A DNA stretch of 64,000 bases from positions 1-64,000 of the forward strand of contig NZ_BKAJ01000011.1 in NCBI RefSeq assembly GCF_007992495.1, read 5' to 3'. Source of the stretch: Reyranella soli. GTDB taxonomy: Bacteria; Pseudomonadota; Alphaproteobacteria; Reyranellales; Reyranellaceae. Each line of letters starts with the position of its first letter. Positions within the stretch are counted from its first letter, which is position 1. The notes below the pieces were generated by a model. That model did not search any database. It saw only the letters and a program-made list of their open reading frames with translations, and had not been told where the DNA came from. Position numbers and translations under genes: made by a program. Below are positions 25,841 to 33,609 of the stretch, piece by piece.

Positions 25841-25910
25841 TGTCATCCCGAGCGCAGCGAGGGACCTTTCCTGGGGCCTCAAAGGCCCCTCGCTTCGCTC
25901 GGGGTGACAG
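25841..25910. repeat. TCATCCCGAGCG inverted repeat
   Basis: TGTCATCCCGAGCGCAGCGA and CGCTTCGCTCGGGGTGACAG are inverted arms around CCTTTCCTGGGGCCTCAAAG. Related copies are at 27168, 31336 and 34178. This is a dispersed extragenic palindrome. Confidence 0.8.
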
Positions 25911-25939
25911 CTGCGACTTACCTTCAGCGATAATCGGTA

Positions 25940-26356
25940 CTAGGCGACGTCGATGCGCCACAGCAGCGCCTCGACATCGCCATAGGCCGGGTCTTTGTGA
26001 AACCGCTTCACGAACACACCGCCGTTGTTGGTGATGACCTTCTGCGACGGCACGTTATCGAGATCGGTGGTGAGCTCGACGTACTTCAGCCCCTCCTTGC
26101 GTGCTTCCGGCAGCAGCAGCGCCAGCGCCCGCGTGGCGTAGCCGCGGCCGCGCTTCCATGGCACCACGGCGTAGCCGATATGGCCGAGGCAGTGCGGCGG
26201 CAGCGCTTCCGTGCCGGGCTGCCAGCGAATGCCGATCGAGCCGCAGAAGCCGTCGTCCCATATCCAGCGGCGATAGCCGGGCAGGCGCGGCACCCGTGAG
26301 CCGTCGGGCAGGGTGATGGGCCCGGCCTTGGCGTCGCGGTCGTCGAGCGAGGCCAC
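25940..26356 (-). CDS. GNAT family N-acetyltransferase, start uncertain
   Basis: 138 aa from the only canonical start, GTG at 26356. The visible GNAT core is HIGYAVVPWKRGRGYATRAL (acetyl-CoA loop) and NVPSQKVITNNGG near the end. The frame stays open upstream to a TAG at 26522, and the extra 53 codons read like the true N-terminus of this family (SLAQLDAYTDALKRDWSPDN, then AAAEELARIDAD). No ATG, GTG or TTG is found in that extension. The gene may start at ATT (26515) or CTG, or may have lost its start codon. Product function unknown. Confidence 0.7.
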   Translation of the reverse strand: MASLDDRDAKAGPITLPDGSRVPRLPGYRRWIWDDGFCGSIGIRWQPGTEALPPHCLGHIGYAVVPWKRGRGYATRALALLLPEARKEGLKYVELTTDLDNVPSQKVITNNGGVFVKRFHKDPAYGDVEALLWRIDVA

Positions 26357-26541
26357 GAAGCCAGCGGTGTCGGCGTCGATCCTTGCCAGTTCCTCCGCCG
26401 CGGCCGCTCCCAGCCGGATATTGTCCGGCGACCAGTCGCGCTTCAGGGCGTCGGTGTAGGCGTCGAGCTGCGCCAGGGACGGGACAAGGAGCTGCGACGG
26501 ACTATCCTCGGCAATGGCCGGCTACTGTAGCATGCCGGCCC

Positions 26542-27159
26542 ATGAGTTCCAGCCCCGTCCTCGTTCTCGATATCGACGGCGTCGTCTCGCTCGCCCAGCC
26601 GGGCTCGCCGTCGCCCTGGTACGCCACCCTGCAGGATGACTGGGGCTTCGATCACGAAGAGATGGCGCGCGATTTCTTCCGCCGCGACTTCATGGAGGTG
26701 CTGCGCGGCCGGATCGATCTCCATGTCGCCCTGCACGAGTGGCTGGAAACCAAGGGCATGGCCGATCGGCTGGAGGAGTTCATGGCCTACTGGTTCGCCA
26801 AGGACGCTGTGATCGACCGCGAGGTCCTGGCCATGGCCGACGCCTGGCGGCAGCGCACCGGCGGCCGCTGCTTCACTGCTTCCAACCAGGAGCATCATCG
26901 CATCGCCTATCTGCGCGACCAGGCGGGCCTGGGGCCGCACTTCGACGAGATCATCTATTCGGCGGCGCTTGGTGTCTGCAAACCCGACCGCGTGTTCTTC
27001 ACCAACGCCCAGGCGCGCATGGGCGTGACGGTGGCGCAATCGATCCTGTTCGTCGACGATGTCGCCGCCAACGTTGACGGCGCCCGCGCCTGCGGCTGGC
27101 GCGCAATGCTCTATCGCGGACCGGAGAGCCTCAAGCAGGCGCTGGAGAAGTGGGGTTAA
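26542..27159 (+). CDS. HAD family hydrolase
   Basis: A 205-aa haloacid-dehalogenase-superfamily protein. Motif I is VLDIDGVV (nucleophile Asp and acid Asp, residues about 10-12), motif II is FTASNQ, the conserved Lys is in GVCKPDRVFF and motif III is ILFVDDVAANVDGA. The helical cap is inserted after motif I, giving the HAD-IA type that often acts as a small phosphatase or dehalogenase. Substrate unknown. It is divergent from the GNAT gene and has no clear ribosome-binding site before its ATG. Confidence 0.88.
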   Translation: MSSSPVLVLDIDGVVSLAQPGSPSPWYATLQDDWGFDHEEMARDFFRRDFMEVLRGRIDLHVALHEWLETKGMADRLEEFMAYWFAKDAVIDREVLAMADAWRQRTGGRCFTASNQEHHRIAYLRDQAGLGPHFDEIIYSAALGVCKPDRVFFTNAQARMGVTVAQSILFVDDVAANVDGARACGWRAMLYRGPESLKQALEKWG

Positions 27160-27167
27160 ATAATCGC

Positions 27168-27237
27168 TGTCATCCCGAGCGTAGCGAGGGACCTTTGCTG
27201 TTGCCTGAAAGGCCCCTCGCTTCGCTCGGGGTGACAG
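27168..27237. repeat. TCATCCCGAGCG inverted repeat
   Basis: A second copy of the element at 25841: TGTCATCCCGAGCGTAGCGA and CGCTTCGCTCGGGGTGACAG. It sits directly against the stop codon of the convergent membrane-protein gene. Confidence 0.8.
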
Positions 27238-27906
27238 TTAGGTCCGTCTCAACTTCGCCCAGATGATCGCGTGCATGACCATCCACATCGGCACCAGCAC
27301 CGTGGGCACGAAGGACAGCGGCAGGTGCGTCATCGCCTCGGAGCCCGGATCGGGGAAGACCTGCAGCAGCGAGCCCGGCGCCGACATGACGCCGAGCACG
27401 ATCGCCGCCACTAGGTCGAGCATGCCAAAGGCGTTCCAGAGATGCAGCACGGCCTTGTTCCTCGCCGGCTCGCGGGCGAGCCAGATCAGCGGCAGCGCTA
27501 AAACGCCGCTGATGATGTCGCCCCAGCCGGCCGAGTGAGGGAACGGGCCGGACATCCGGCCCTCGGCCGCCACCAGCAGGAACAGCACGGCGAAGACGCG
27601 CCCGACATTCATGCCGACCAAGAGCGGCAGCGGCAGGCCGAGCAATGCGGCGCGCGCCCTCGGCCACGCCGTGGCGATGACGGCAGCGGTGAGCGGTGCC
27701 GCCACGAAGAGCCCCATGACGGGGAAAGGCCTGGCAATCGCGGCCCAACCTGCGGCGCTGGCAGCCGTGGCGATGCCGACCCAGAGTCCGAGCAGCGCCG
27801 CCATGACGAGCTTGGTCTGGCGCGATACGTCGAGGAAAGCGAGCAGGGTGCTGATGATGAAGATGGTCAGCGCAACGGTGGCGATCGTTCCCAGGAAGTC
27901 GAGCAT
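27238..27906 (-). CDS. Multi-pass membrane protein of unknown function
   Basis: 222 aa, strongly hydrophobic, with about six TM segments: TIATVALTIFIISTLLAFL, LVMAALLGLWVGIATAASAA, a third around MGLFVAAPLTAAVIATA, NVGRVFAVLFLLVAAEG, DIISGVLALPLIWLA and the C-terminal LVPMWMVMHAIIWAKL. I recognise no family with a known role. ATG at 27906 has GGAGG upstream. The divergent TetR gene 73 bp away probably controls it through the palindrome at 27952. Confidence 0.82.
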   Translation of the reverse strand: MLDFLGTIATVALTIFIISTLLAFLDVSRQTKLVMAALLGLWVGIATAASAAGWAAIARPFPVMGLFVAAPLTAAVIATAWPRARAALLGLPLPLLVGMNVGRVFAVLFLLVAAEGRMSGPFPHSAGWGDIISGVLALPLIWLAREPARNKAVLHLWNAFGMLDLVAAIVLGVMSAPGSLLQVFPDPGSEAMTHLPLSFVPTVLVPMWMVMHAIIWAKLRRT

Positions 27907-27951
27907 GCGAAGTCCTCCGGTCGGGTTGCCGAAGGGTCGTGTCCCGCTAAA

Positions 27952-27964
27952 GATGTTCAACATC
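27952..27964. promoter_or_regulatory. Probable TetR operator
   Basis: GATGTTCAACATC is a perfect 6-1-6 palindrome in the 72-bp divergent promoter region between the membrane-protein gene and the TetR gene. Confidence 0.6.
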
Positions 27965-27978
27965 ATCTTATGGAGGGC

Positions 27979-28563
27979 GCCATGCCCTATACGGCAACGC
28001 ACAAGCTGCAGACGCGCCAACGCATCCTCGAAAGCGCGCGCCGCCTGTTCAACACCAAGGGCTTCGACGCCGTCTCGATCGGCGAGATCATGGAGAATGC
28101 GGGCCTGACGCACGGCGGCTTCTATCGGCATTTCAAGGACAAGGATGAGCTCTACGCCGAGGCCGTGCGCTGGTTCCTGTGCGAGGAGGCGCCCAAGCTG
28201 TGGCGGCGGCCTCGGCGCAATGCGCACAAGCGGCGCGCAGAGCGGATCGTCGACGCCTATTTCTCGCTCGACCATTTCGACGATCGCGAGAGCTGCTGCC
28301 CGCTGATCGCGTTGCCGTCTGACGCCGCGCGCAGCGGCGACGGCGTGAAGGCAGCCTACCAGGATGTGCTGCAGAAGCTGCTCGCTCTGTTCCAGGCCGA
28401 TCTGCCGGGGCCGGCCGCGCGCGAGCGCGCCCTGGCGCTGGCGGCCCTCTGCATCGGCGGGCTGGCCGCGGCGCGCGGCGTGACCGATCCCGCCCTGGCG
28501 CAGGAGCTGCGGCAAGCCGCCTACCGGCAGGCGCAAACTATGCTAAAAGCCCGGCCATGCTGA
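27979..28563 (+). CDS. TetR/AcrR family transcriptional regulator
   Basis: A 194-aa regulator with the canonical TetR_N HTH at residues 10-55 (ILESARRLFNTKGFDAVSIG, then AGLTHGGFYRHFKDKDELYA) and a helical C-terminal domain of the LmrA/YxaF-like type (ESCCPLIALPSDAARSG). ATG at 27979 has GGAGGG upstream. It overlaps the next gene (cupin) by 7 bp, so it is both divergent from a membrane protein and first in a downstream operon. Confidence 0.9.
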   Translation, partial: AMPYTATHKLQTRQRILESARRLFNTKGFDAVSIGEIMENAGLTHGGFYRHFKDKDELYAEAVRWFLCEEAPKLWRRPRRNAHKRRAERIVDAYFSLDHFDDRESCCPLIALPSDAARSGDGVKAAYQDVLQKLLALFQADLPGPAARERALALAALCIGGLAAARGVTDPALAQELRQAAYRQAQTMLKARPC

Positions 28564-28886
28564 TGTTCGACATACCGTTTGGAACGACCGACTGGGAAGG
28601 CGTGGAGCGCACCGAGCATGCCGGCGAGACCGGCAAGGCCTACTGGCGCACGCGCACTTTCAACAACATTCGGGTACGCATGGTGGAATACACCCCGGGC
28701 TATCTCGCCGATCACTGGTGCCAGAAGGGCCATGTACTGCTGGTGCTGGACGGCGAATTGCACACCGAGCTGGCCGACGGCCGCACCGTGGTCCTGAAGA
28801 AGGGCCAGAGCTACCAGGTCGCCGACGGCGACCTCGCCCATCGTTCGAGCACCGAACACGGCGCCAAACTCTTCATCGTGGACTGA
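28557..28886 (+). CDS. DHCW-motif cupin fold protein
   Basis: A 109-aa single-domain cupin. DHWCQKGHVLLVLDGELHTEL (start of motif 1) and the SYQVADGDLAHRSS stretch (motif 2) match small cupins named for their DHCW motif. His, Glu and the second-motif His could bind a metal, but no reaction is known. Translation overlaps the TetR stop codon, and the dehydrogenase gene starts 1 bp after this one ends. Confidence 0.88.
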   Translation: MLMFDIPFGTTDWEGVERTEHAGETGKAYWRTRTFNNIRVRMVEYTPGYLADHWCQKGHVLLVLDGELHTELADGRTVVLKKGQSYQVADGDLAHRSSTEHGAKLFIVD

Positions 28887-28887
28887 C

Positions 28888-29775
28888 ATGGCAGACAAGA
28901 TCGGATTTATAGGCGTCGGCACCATGGGCGAGCCGATGTGCAGAAATCTCGCCCGCAAGAGCGGGCTGGCAGTCCTGGCCGCCGACCGCGATGAGGCGCC
29001 TCTGAAGCGCCTGGCCGCCGACGGCGTCAAAAGCGCCTCGATCGACGAGATCGCCACCGAATGCCGGATCATCATGCTCTCCCTGCCGGGCGGCAAGGAA
29101 GTCGAGCAGGTCTGCCTGGGCGAGGGTGGCCTGGTCTCCAAGGCCAAGCTCGGCTGGACGGTGATCGATCTCAGCACCTCGCCGACAAGCCTGGCGCGCC
29201 GGCTCTATGCCGAGTTCGAGGGCTGCGCCTCGGCTTTCGCCGATGCGCCGGTGGCGCGCACGCGCCAGGCGGCGATCGACGGCACGCTGTCGATCATGGT
29301 CGGCGGCACCAGGGAGTGCTTCACCCGCATCGAGCCGTTGCTGCGCTGCATGGCGAGCGAGGTGACCTACTGCGGCGAGGCAGGCAGCGGGCAGGCGGTC
29401 AAGATCCTGAACAACATGATCCTGTTCCAGACCGGCGTGGCGCTCGCCGAGGCGCTGGCCATCGCGCGCGCCCACGGCGTCGACGGCACGGTGCTGTTCG
29501 ATACTTTGACCAAGGGCTCAGCCGATTCCTTCGCCCTGCGCAACCACGGCATGAAGGCGATGCTGCCGGGCGTCTTCCCCGAACGCGCCTTCTCGGTGGA
29601 GTACGCGCTGAAGGACCTGTCCTACGCCATCCAGATGGCCGAGGAGCGCGGCGTGCCGGCGCTAGGCGCCGACGTCGTCCGCGAGCTGATGGAACGCGCC
29701 GCCGAGCTCGGCCACGGCAAGGAATACTGGCCGGTCATCCTGAAGGCGGTCGAGGACGCGACGGCGAAGAAGTAG
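28888..29775 (+). CDS. NAD(P)-dependent beta-hydroxyacid dehydrogenase
   Basis: A 295-aa member of the 3-hydroxyisobutyrate/6-phosphogluconate dehydrogenase family. The N-terminal Rossmann motif is IGFIGVGTMGEPMCRNLA. The substrate-binding DAPVARTRQAAIDGTL follows (the usual GG is changed), and the catalytic Lys is in GSGQAVKILNNMI, about residue 172. Related enzymes oxidise 3-hydroxyisobutyrate, tartronate semialdehyde or similar; the substrate is not defined. It is packed between the cupin and M81 genes in one operon. Confidence 0.9.
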   Translation: MADKIGFIGVGTMGEPMCRNLARKSGLAVLAADRDEAPLKRLAADGVKSASIDEIATECRIIMLSLPGGKEVEQVCLGEGGLVSKAKLGWTVIDLSTSPTSLARRLYAEFEGCASAFADAPVARTRQAAIDGTLSIMVGGTRECFTRIEPLLRCMASEVTYCGEAGSGQAVKILNNMILFQTGVALAEALAIARAHGVDGTVLFDTLTKGSADSFALRNHGMKAMLPGVFPERAFSVEYALKDLSYAIQMAEERGVPALGADVVRELMERAAELGHGKEYWPVILKAVEDATAKK

Positions 29776-29810
29776 CGGTCCACAACACGACAAAACGGGA
29801 GAACGAGTTC

Positions 29811-31334
29811 ATGGCGCGAATCGCTGTGGGTGGATTCCAGCACGAGACCAATACCTTCGCGCCGCAGCAGGCGACCTGGGAAGAATTCGTGCGCGCCGAC
29901 GCCTGGCCGCCGCTGCTGCGCGGCCCGGAGATGATCGCGGGCGTCGAAGGCTTCAACATCCCCATTTCCGGCGCCGTGAAGCGACTGGCCGAGCTCGGCC
30001 ATGAGGTCGTGCCGCTTGCCTGGGCGGCGGCGGCGCCCGCCTCCTACGTCACCGCGGATGCCTACGAGAAGATGTGGGCGCTGTTCGACGAGGACATCGG
30101 CAAGCTCGGGCCGTTCGACGCCATCTACCTCGACCTGCACGGCGCCATGGTGGCGGAGAACACCGAGGACGGCGAAGGCGAGCTCTTGAAGCGCATTCGC
30201 ACCATCGTCGGCGGCGCGATGCCGATCGTGGCGAGCCTCGACTATCACGCCAACCTCACGCCCGAGATGGCGAGCCTGGCCACCGCCCTGGTCGGCTACC
30301 GCACCTACCCGCACATCGACATGGCTGCGACCGGCAAGCGCGCCGCCGAGCTTCTAGACCGCCTGCTCAAGGAGAAGCGGCCCGTCTACCGCGCCTACCG
30401 CCAACTCGATTTCCTCATCCCGCTGGTCTGGCAGTGCACCTTCATCGAGCCGGCCAAGAGCATCTTCGATCTGGTGGGCGAGCTCGAGGCCGGCGAGAAG
30501 AGCCACAACCAGGGCATCGTCAGCGTCACCCACACACCAGGCTTCCCGCCGGCCGACATCGCCCAATGTGGCCCGGCGCTGGTGGTCTACGGCCACGACA
30601 AGGAAGCCGTCGAAGCGGCGGCCGACAAGCTTGCCCAGACGGTGAAGGCGCAGGAGCGGGCTTTCGCTGGCGAGCTTCTGGACCCCGACGCCGCAGCGCT
30701 ACGCGCCATCGAGCTTTCCAGGAATGCGAAGAAGCCGATCGTGCTGGCTGACGTGCAGGACAATCCCGGCGCCGGCGGCACCTCGGACACCGTCGGCCTG
30801 CTGGCCGCCTTGATGCGGCACAAGGCCAAGGGCGCGGTGATCGGCATGATCGTCGACGAGGAAGCCGCGAAAGAGGCCGTCGCCACGGGCGAGGGCAAGA
30901 TCATGCATCGCGGCATCGGCGCTGTCGTGGGCTATGCCGGCGAGAAGCCGGTCGTGGCCGACTGGCGCGTCGTCAAGGTGGGCGACGGCAAGTTCATGGG
31001 CACCGGGCCGTTCTACGGCGGCGCCAAGTTCCAGATCGGGCCAATGGCGCTGGTCACCGACGAGGCGAGCGGCGTGTCGGCTGTCCTCGCAAGCAAGCGC
31101 ATCCAGGCCGCCGACCAGGAGATGTTCCGCCATGTCGGCGTCGAGCCTGCGAAGGTGCCGATCCTCGGCCTGAAATCGACGGTGCACTTCCGCGCCGACT
31201 TCCAGCCCATCGCCGAGACCATCCTGGTGGTGCAGTCGCCGGGTGCGCACATCACCGACCCGATGGAAATGCCCTACAAGCACCTGCGCAAGGGCATCAA
31301 GCTGAAGCCGATGGGACCGGTGTGGAACGGATGA
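29811..31334 (+). CDS. M81 family metallopeptidase (MlrC-like)
   Basis: A 507-aa M81-family protein, the length typical of MlrC. Conserved segments are IAVGGFQHETNTFAP at the start, IYLDLHGAMVAE, VASLDYHANLTPEM and VGYRTYPHIDM, then DVQDNPGAGGTSDT in the C-terminal MlrC_C domain. The Asp/His in DLHGA, DYHAN and YPHID are the probable zinc ligands. MlrC degrades linearised microcystin fragments, but most homologues are of unknown substrate and may act on small amides. Third gene in the cupin/dehydrogenase operon. Confidence 0.92.
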   Translation: MARIAVGGFQHETNTFAPQQATWEEFVRADAWPPLLRGPEMIAGVEGFNIPISGAVKRLAELGHEVVPLAWAAAAPASYVTADAYEKMWALFDEDIGKLGPFDAIYLDLHGAMVAENTEDGEGELLKRIRTIVGGAMPIVASLDYHANLTPEMASLATALVGYRTYPHIDMAATGKRAAELLDRLLKEKRPVYRAYRQLDFLIPLVWQCTFIEPAKSIFDLVGELEAGEKSHNQGIVSVTHTPGFPPADIAQCGPALVVYGHDKEAVEAAADKLAQTVKAQERAFAGELLDPDAAALRAIELSRNAKKPIVLADVQDNPGAGGTSDTVGLLAALMRHKAKGAVIGMIVDEEAAKEAVATGEGKIMHRGIGAVVGYAGEKPVVADWRVVKVGDGKFMGTGPFYGGAKFQIGPMALVTDEASGVSAVLASKRIQAADQEMFRHVGVEPAKVPILGLKSTVHFRADFQPIAETILVVQSPGAHITDPMEMPYKHLRKGIKLKPMGPVWNG

Positions 31335-31335
31335 T

Positions 31336-31410
31336 GTCGTCCTGAGCGTAAGCGAAGGACCTCATCGCCGCTTGCAACCGGCATGAGATCCTTCGCTACG
31401 CTCAGGATGA
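31336..31410. repeat. TCATCCTGAGCG inverted repeat
   Basis: A diverged copy of the 25841 element: GTCCTGAGCGTAAGCGAAGG and CCTTCGCTACGCTCAGGATG. Its right arm contains the last codons and the stop codon of the convergent MFS gene. Confidence 0.75.
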
Positions 31411-32583
31411 CGGTTGTCGGAACGCCGGCCTCAGAGCCCACACCATCGGCACCGTGGTGAGCGCGATGCAGGCCACGATGCTGAGTGCGATCGGCAGGCC
31501 CACGGCGTCACCGACGAAACCCGAGATCAGCGGCCCGGTCGCGCCGGCCACCGAGCCGCCGGTATAGAAGATCGCGAACGCGTGCGTGCGCTTCTCGGGG
31601 CTGACGAACTCCGGCACCGTGCCGTAGAGCACCGACGACGTGCCGTTCAGCATCAGGCCGACCGCCGGCAGCAGCACCAGCGCGAACGGCAACGGCAGCG
31701 GCAGCAGCAGAAGGATCAATACCGTCGTCGCCACCTCGGTCAGGATCACCGAAGGCACGACGCCGAGCTTCTCACCGACCCAGCCCATGACCAGCTTGCC
31801 GGCCGCGCCGCCGGCAAACAGCAGCGACAGGCCGAGGCCGATCGTCGGGATGTCGGCGCCTTTGTTGCGCAACAGGAAGGGCAAGAAGATCAGGAAGCCG
31901 GTGCGGACCAGGTCGTCGGCGATGTGGATGGCGAACAGGAGCCAATAGGCCCACGGCCGGTCCTGTCCGGCGTCCGCCGCCTTGGCCTCGTCGCCCTTGT
32001 TGTGCAGCGGCACCGGCTTCAGCGAGCCGAGGATGACGCCAGCCCCCACGACGGCGATCGCGGCGATGACGATCAGCCCCTGCTGCCAGCCGATCGACGC
32101 GACGATCAGGGCGAAGAAGGCCGGCAGCAGCACCTTGCCGACATCGCCCGTGAAATTGTAGGTGCCGAGCGCCGTGCGCGAGCGCAGGCCAGAGAAGGCC
32201 GCCGACACCAGGCTCGAGCCGATCGGATGCTGCGTGCTGCCGCCCAGCCCCGCCAGCAGCAGGCCTGCAATGACGCCGTACAACGAGCCGGTCAGGCCCG
32301 CGAGGCCGTAGCCCACCGCCACCATCACCGTGCCGATTGCCAGCACCCGCACGCCACCGAAGCGGACGGCGAGCCTGCCCGACGGGATCTGGCCGATCGC
32401 CATGCCGCCGGAATAGACGGTCTTCAGCGCGCCGACGGCGGCATAGCTCAAGCCGAATTGGGCCTGCAGCAGAGGATAGAGCACGTTCAGAAGATCGGTG
32501 AAGCCGTCATGCAGCGCATGCGCCCCACCGCAAACTGTCAGCGTCCGACGGGGAGTAACGGAAGGGGCGACGGTGACTGTCAT
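31402..32583 (-). CDS. MFS transporter (fosmidomycin-resistance-protein-like)
   Basis: A 393-aa major facilitator with about 12 TMs. Near the N-terminus HALHDGFTDLLNVLYPLLQ is close to the Fsr-type signature (HGVNDSYQNFLPPLLP-like arrangement of H, D and L/P), and the inter-TM2-3 loop reads GRLAVRFGGVRVL. Such exporters use proton motive force, but the substrate is not known. The C-terminal residues PSS and the stop codon come from the intergenic repeat overlapping its end. No cotranscribed partner is evident. Confidence 0.88.
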   Translation of the reverse strand: MTVTVAPSVTPRRTLTVCGGAHALHDGFTDLLNVLYPLLQAQFGLSYAAVGALKTVYSGGMAIGQIPSGRLAVRFGGVRVLAIGTVMVAVGYGLAGLTGSLYGVIAGLLLAGLGGSTQHPIGSSLVSAAFSGLRSRTALGTYNFTGDVGKVLLPAFFALIVASIGWQQGLIVIAAIAVVGAGVILGSLKPVPLHNKGDEAKAADAGQDRPWAYWLLFAIHIADDLVRTGFLIFLPFLLRNKGADIPTIGLGLSLLFAGGAAGKLVMGWVGEKLGVVPSVILTEVATTVLILLLLPLPLPFALVLLPAVGLMLNGTSSVLYGTVPEFVSPEKRTHAFAIFYTGGSVAGATGPLISGFVGDAVGLPIALSIVACIALTTVPMVWALRPAFRQPSS

Positions 32584-32598
32584 CTCACCGTCACAATA

Positions 32599-33099
32599 CT
32601 ACCGTCCCGGCATTGCCCTGAACCAAAAAGCGATCTGCTGCTGGAAATCGTTTTCGGCGAAGGTCGTATCGGTGATCACCGACGGCTTGCCGTCGCGCGG
32701 ATAGCGCACGCTTGCAAGCCGTGTGAACTTGGTATCGCTGAGATGCAGCAGCAGCACGTCGCCCTGGCGGCGCATGAAGACCAGGTCGTGGATCTTGCGG
32801 ATGTTGGTGAGGCTGACCACGAAGCGGTCACTGCCGTCCTGCTGCGCGATCTGGCGCACCGGGATGTCGCGGCCCTCGTTGGTGATACCCATCAGCGCCA
32901 GCGCCTCGGGCGCCAGCATGTTGTCCTTGCCGCTCTTCTGGATCCACAGCACCAGCCGGTCGCCGCGCGGCGAGAGCGTGTAGCGGGGCTGGCTTTGGTT
33001 TTGTCCGAACAGGCCCGAGGTCGTGCAGGCACCGGCGGGCAGGGTGAGAGCGGCGAGGAGGAGGGAGCGCCGCGCGGAGACGTTCTTGTTCTGATTCAA
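32599..33099 (-). CDS. Putative lipoprotein, conserved hypothetical
   Basis: A 166-aa protein. The N-terminal RRSLLLAALTLPAGACTTSG is a signal peptide with a plausible but non-ideal lipobox (AGAC). The mature part is soluble, with no family I recognise (PRYTLSPRGDRLVLWIQKSG and DLVFMRRQGDVLLLHLSDTK). Its start overlaps the hisI stop codon by ATGA, so it is translationally coupled to a histidine biosynthesis gene. Confidence 0.72.
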   Translation of the reverse strand: MNQNKNVSARRSLLLAALTLPAGACTTSGLFGQNQSQPRYTLSPRGDRLVLWIQKSGKDNMLAPEALALMGITNEGRDIPVRQIAQQDGSDRFVVSLTNIRKIHDLVFMRRQGDVLLLHLSDTKFTRLASVRYPRDGKPSVITDTTFAENDFQQQIAFWFRAMPGR

Positions 33100-33533
33100 C
33101 CTTGGTCCTTCCCGAGTTTATCCATGTCCACCATCACCGGAGCGATGGTCTCGAGCGCGCCGTCTCGGATGGCGCGGAAGAAGCAGTTGTGACGCCCGGT
33201 ATGGCAGGCGACGCCCGTCTGGTCGACCAGGACCAGCAGCGTGTCTCCGTCGCAGTCGATGCGGAGATCGACCAGGGTCTGGATGTGGCCCGACGTGTCG
33301 CCCTTGCGCCACGGCGCCTTGCGCGAGCGCGACCAGTAGCAGACACGGCCAGTGCGCATTGTCTCGGCGACGGCGTCGCGATCCATCCAGGCCATCATCA
33401 GTATCTCGCCCGAATCGTGCTGCTGGGCGATGGCCGGTACCAGGCCCTGGGCGTCGAACTGGATCGCGGCGATCGCCTGATCGATGGCGGCCGGTGGATA
33501 TGTCGTCGGAACAACGTTGGCGGTGCTGGGCAT
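33096..33533 (-). CDS. hisI: Phosphoribosyl-AMP cyclohydrolase
   Basis: A 145-aa HisI enzyme that opens the adenine ring of phosphoribosyl-AMP, the third step of histidine synthesis, in the cytoplasm. Motifs seen are GEILMMAWMDRDAVAETM, VCYWSRSRKAPWRKGDTSGH, the metal-binding LRIDCDGDTLLVLVDQTG and ACHTGRHNCFFR, whose Cys residues ligate zinc. It is the stand-alone form without the HisE domain. ATG at 33533 lacks a clear ribosome-binding site. Divergent from the zur-like gene. Confidence 0.95.
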   Translation of the reverse strand: MPSTANVVPTTYPPAAIDQAIAAIQFDAQGLVPAIAQQHDSGEILMMAWMDRDAVAETMRTGRVCYWSRSRKAPWRKGDTSGHIQTLVDLRIDCDGDTLLVLVDQTGVACHTGRHNCFFRAIRDGALETIAPVMVDMDKLGKDQG

Positions 33534-33546
33534 GGGGGAGCGAGCC

Positions 33547-33576
33547 TTGGCCTGCGAACGGAACGGGGCGTATAAT
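33547..33576 (+). promoter_or_regulatory. Sigma-70-like promoter of the zur-like gene
   Basis: TTGGCC at 33547-33552 and a perfect TATAAT at 33571-33576 with an 18-bp spacer, 33 bp upstream of the GTG start at 33610. No clear Zur palindrome is visible around it. Confidence 0.6.
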
Positions 33577-33609
33577 CGCCCGACACCAGCTTGGCAAATC
33601 GGGAACCGC

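Noticed and set aside
31414-33192. 592-codon plus-strand frame
   Set aside because: It lies opposite the MFS, lipoprotein and hisI genes, all with clear family motifs; this is a shadow frame.
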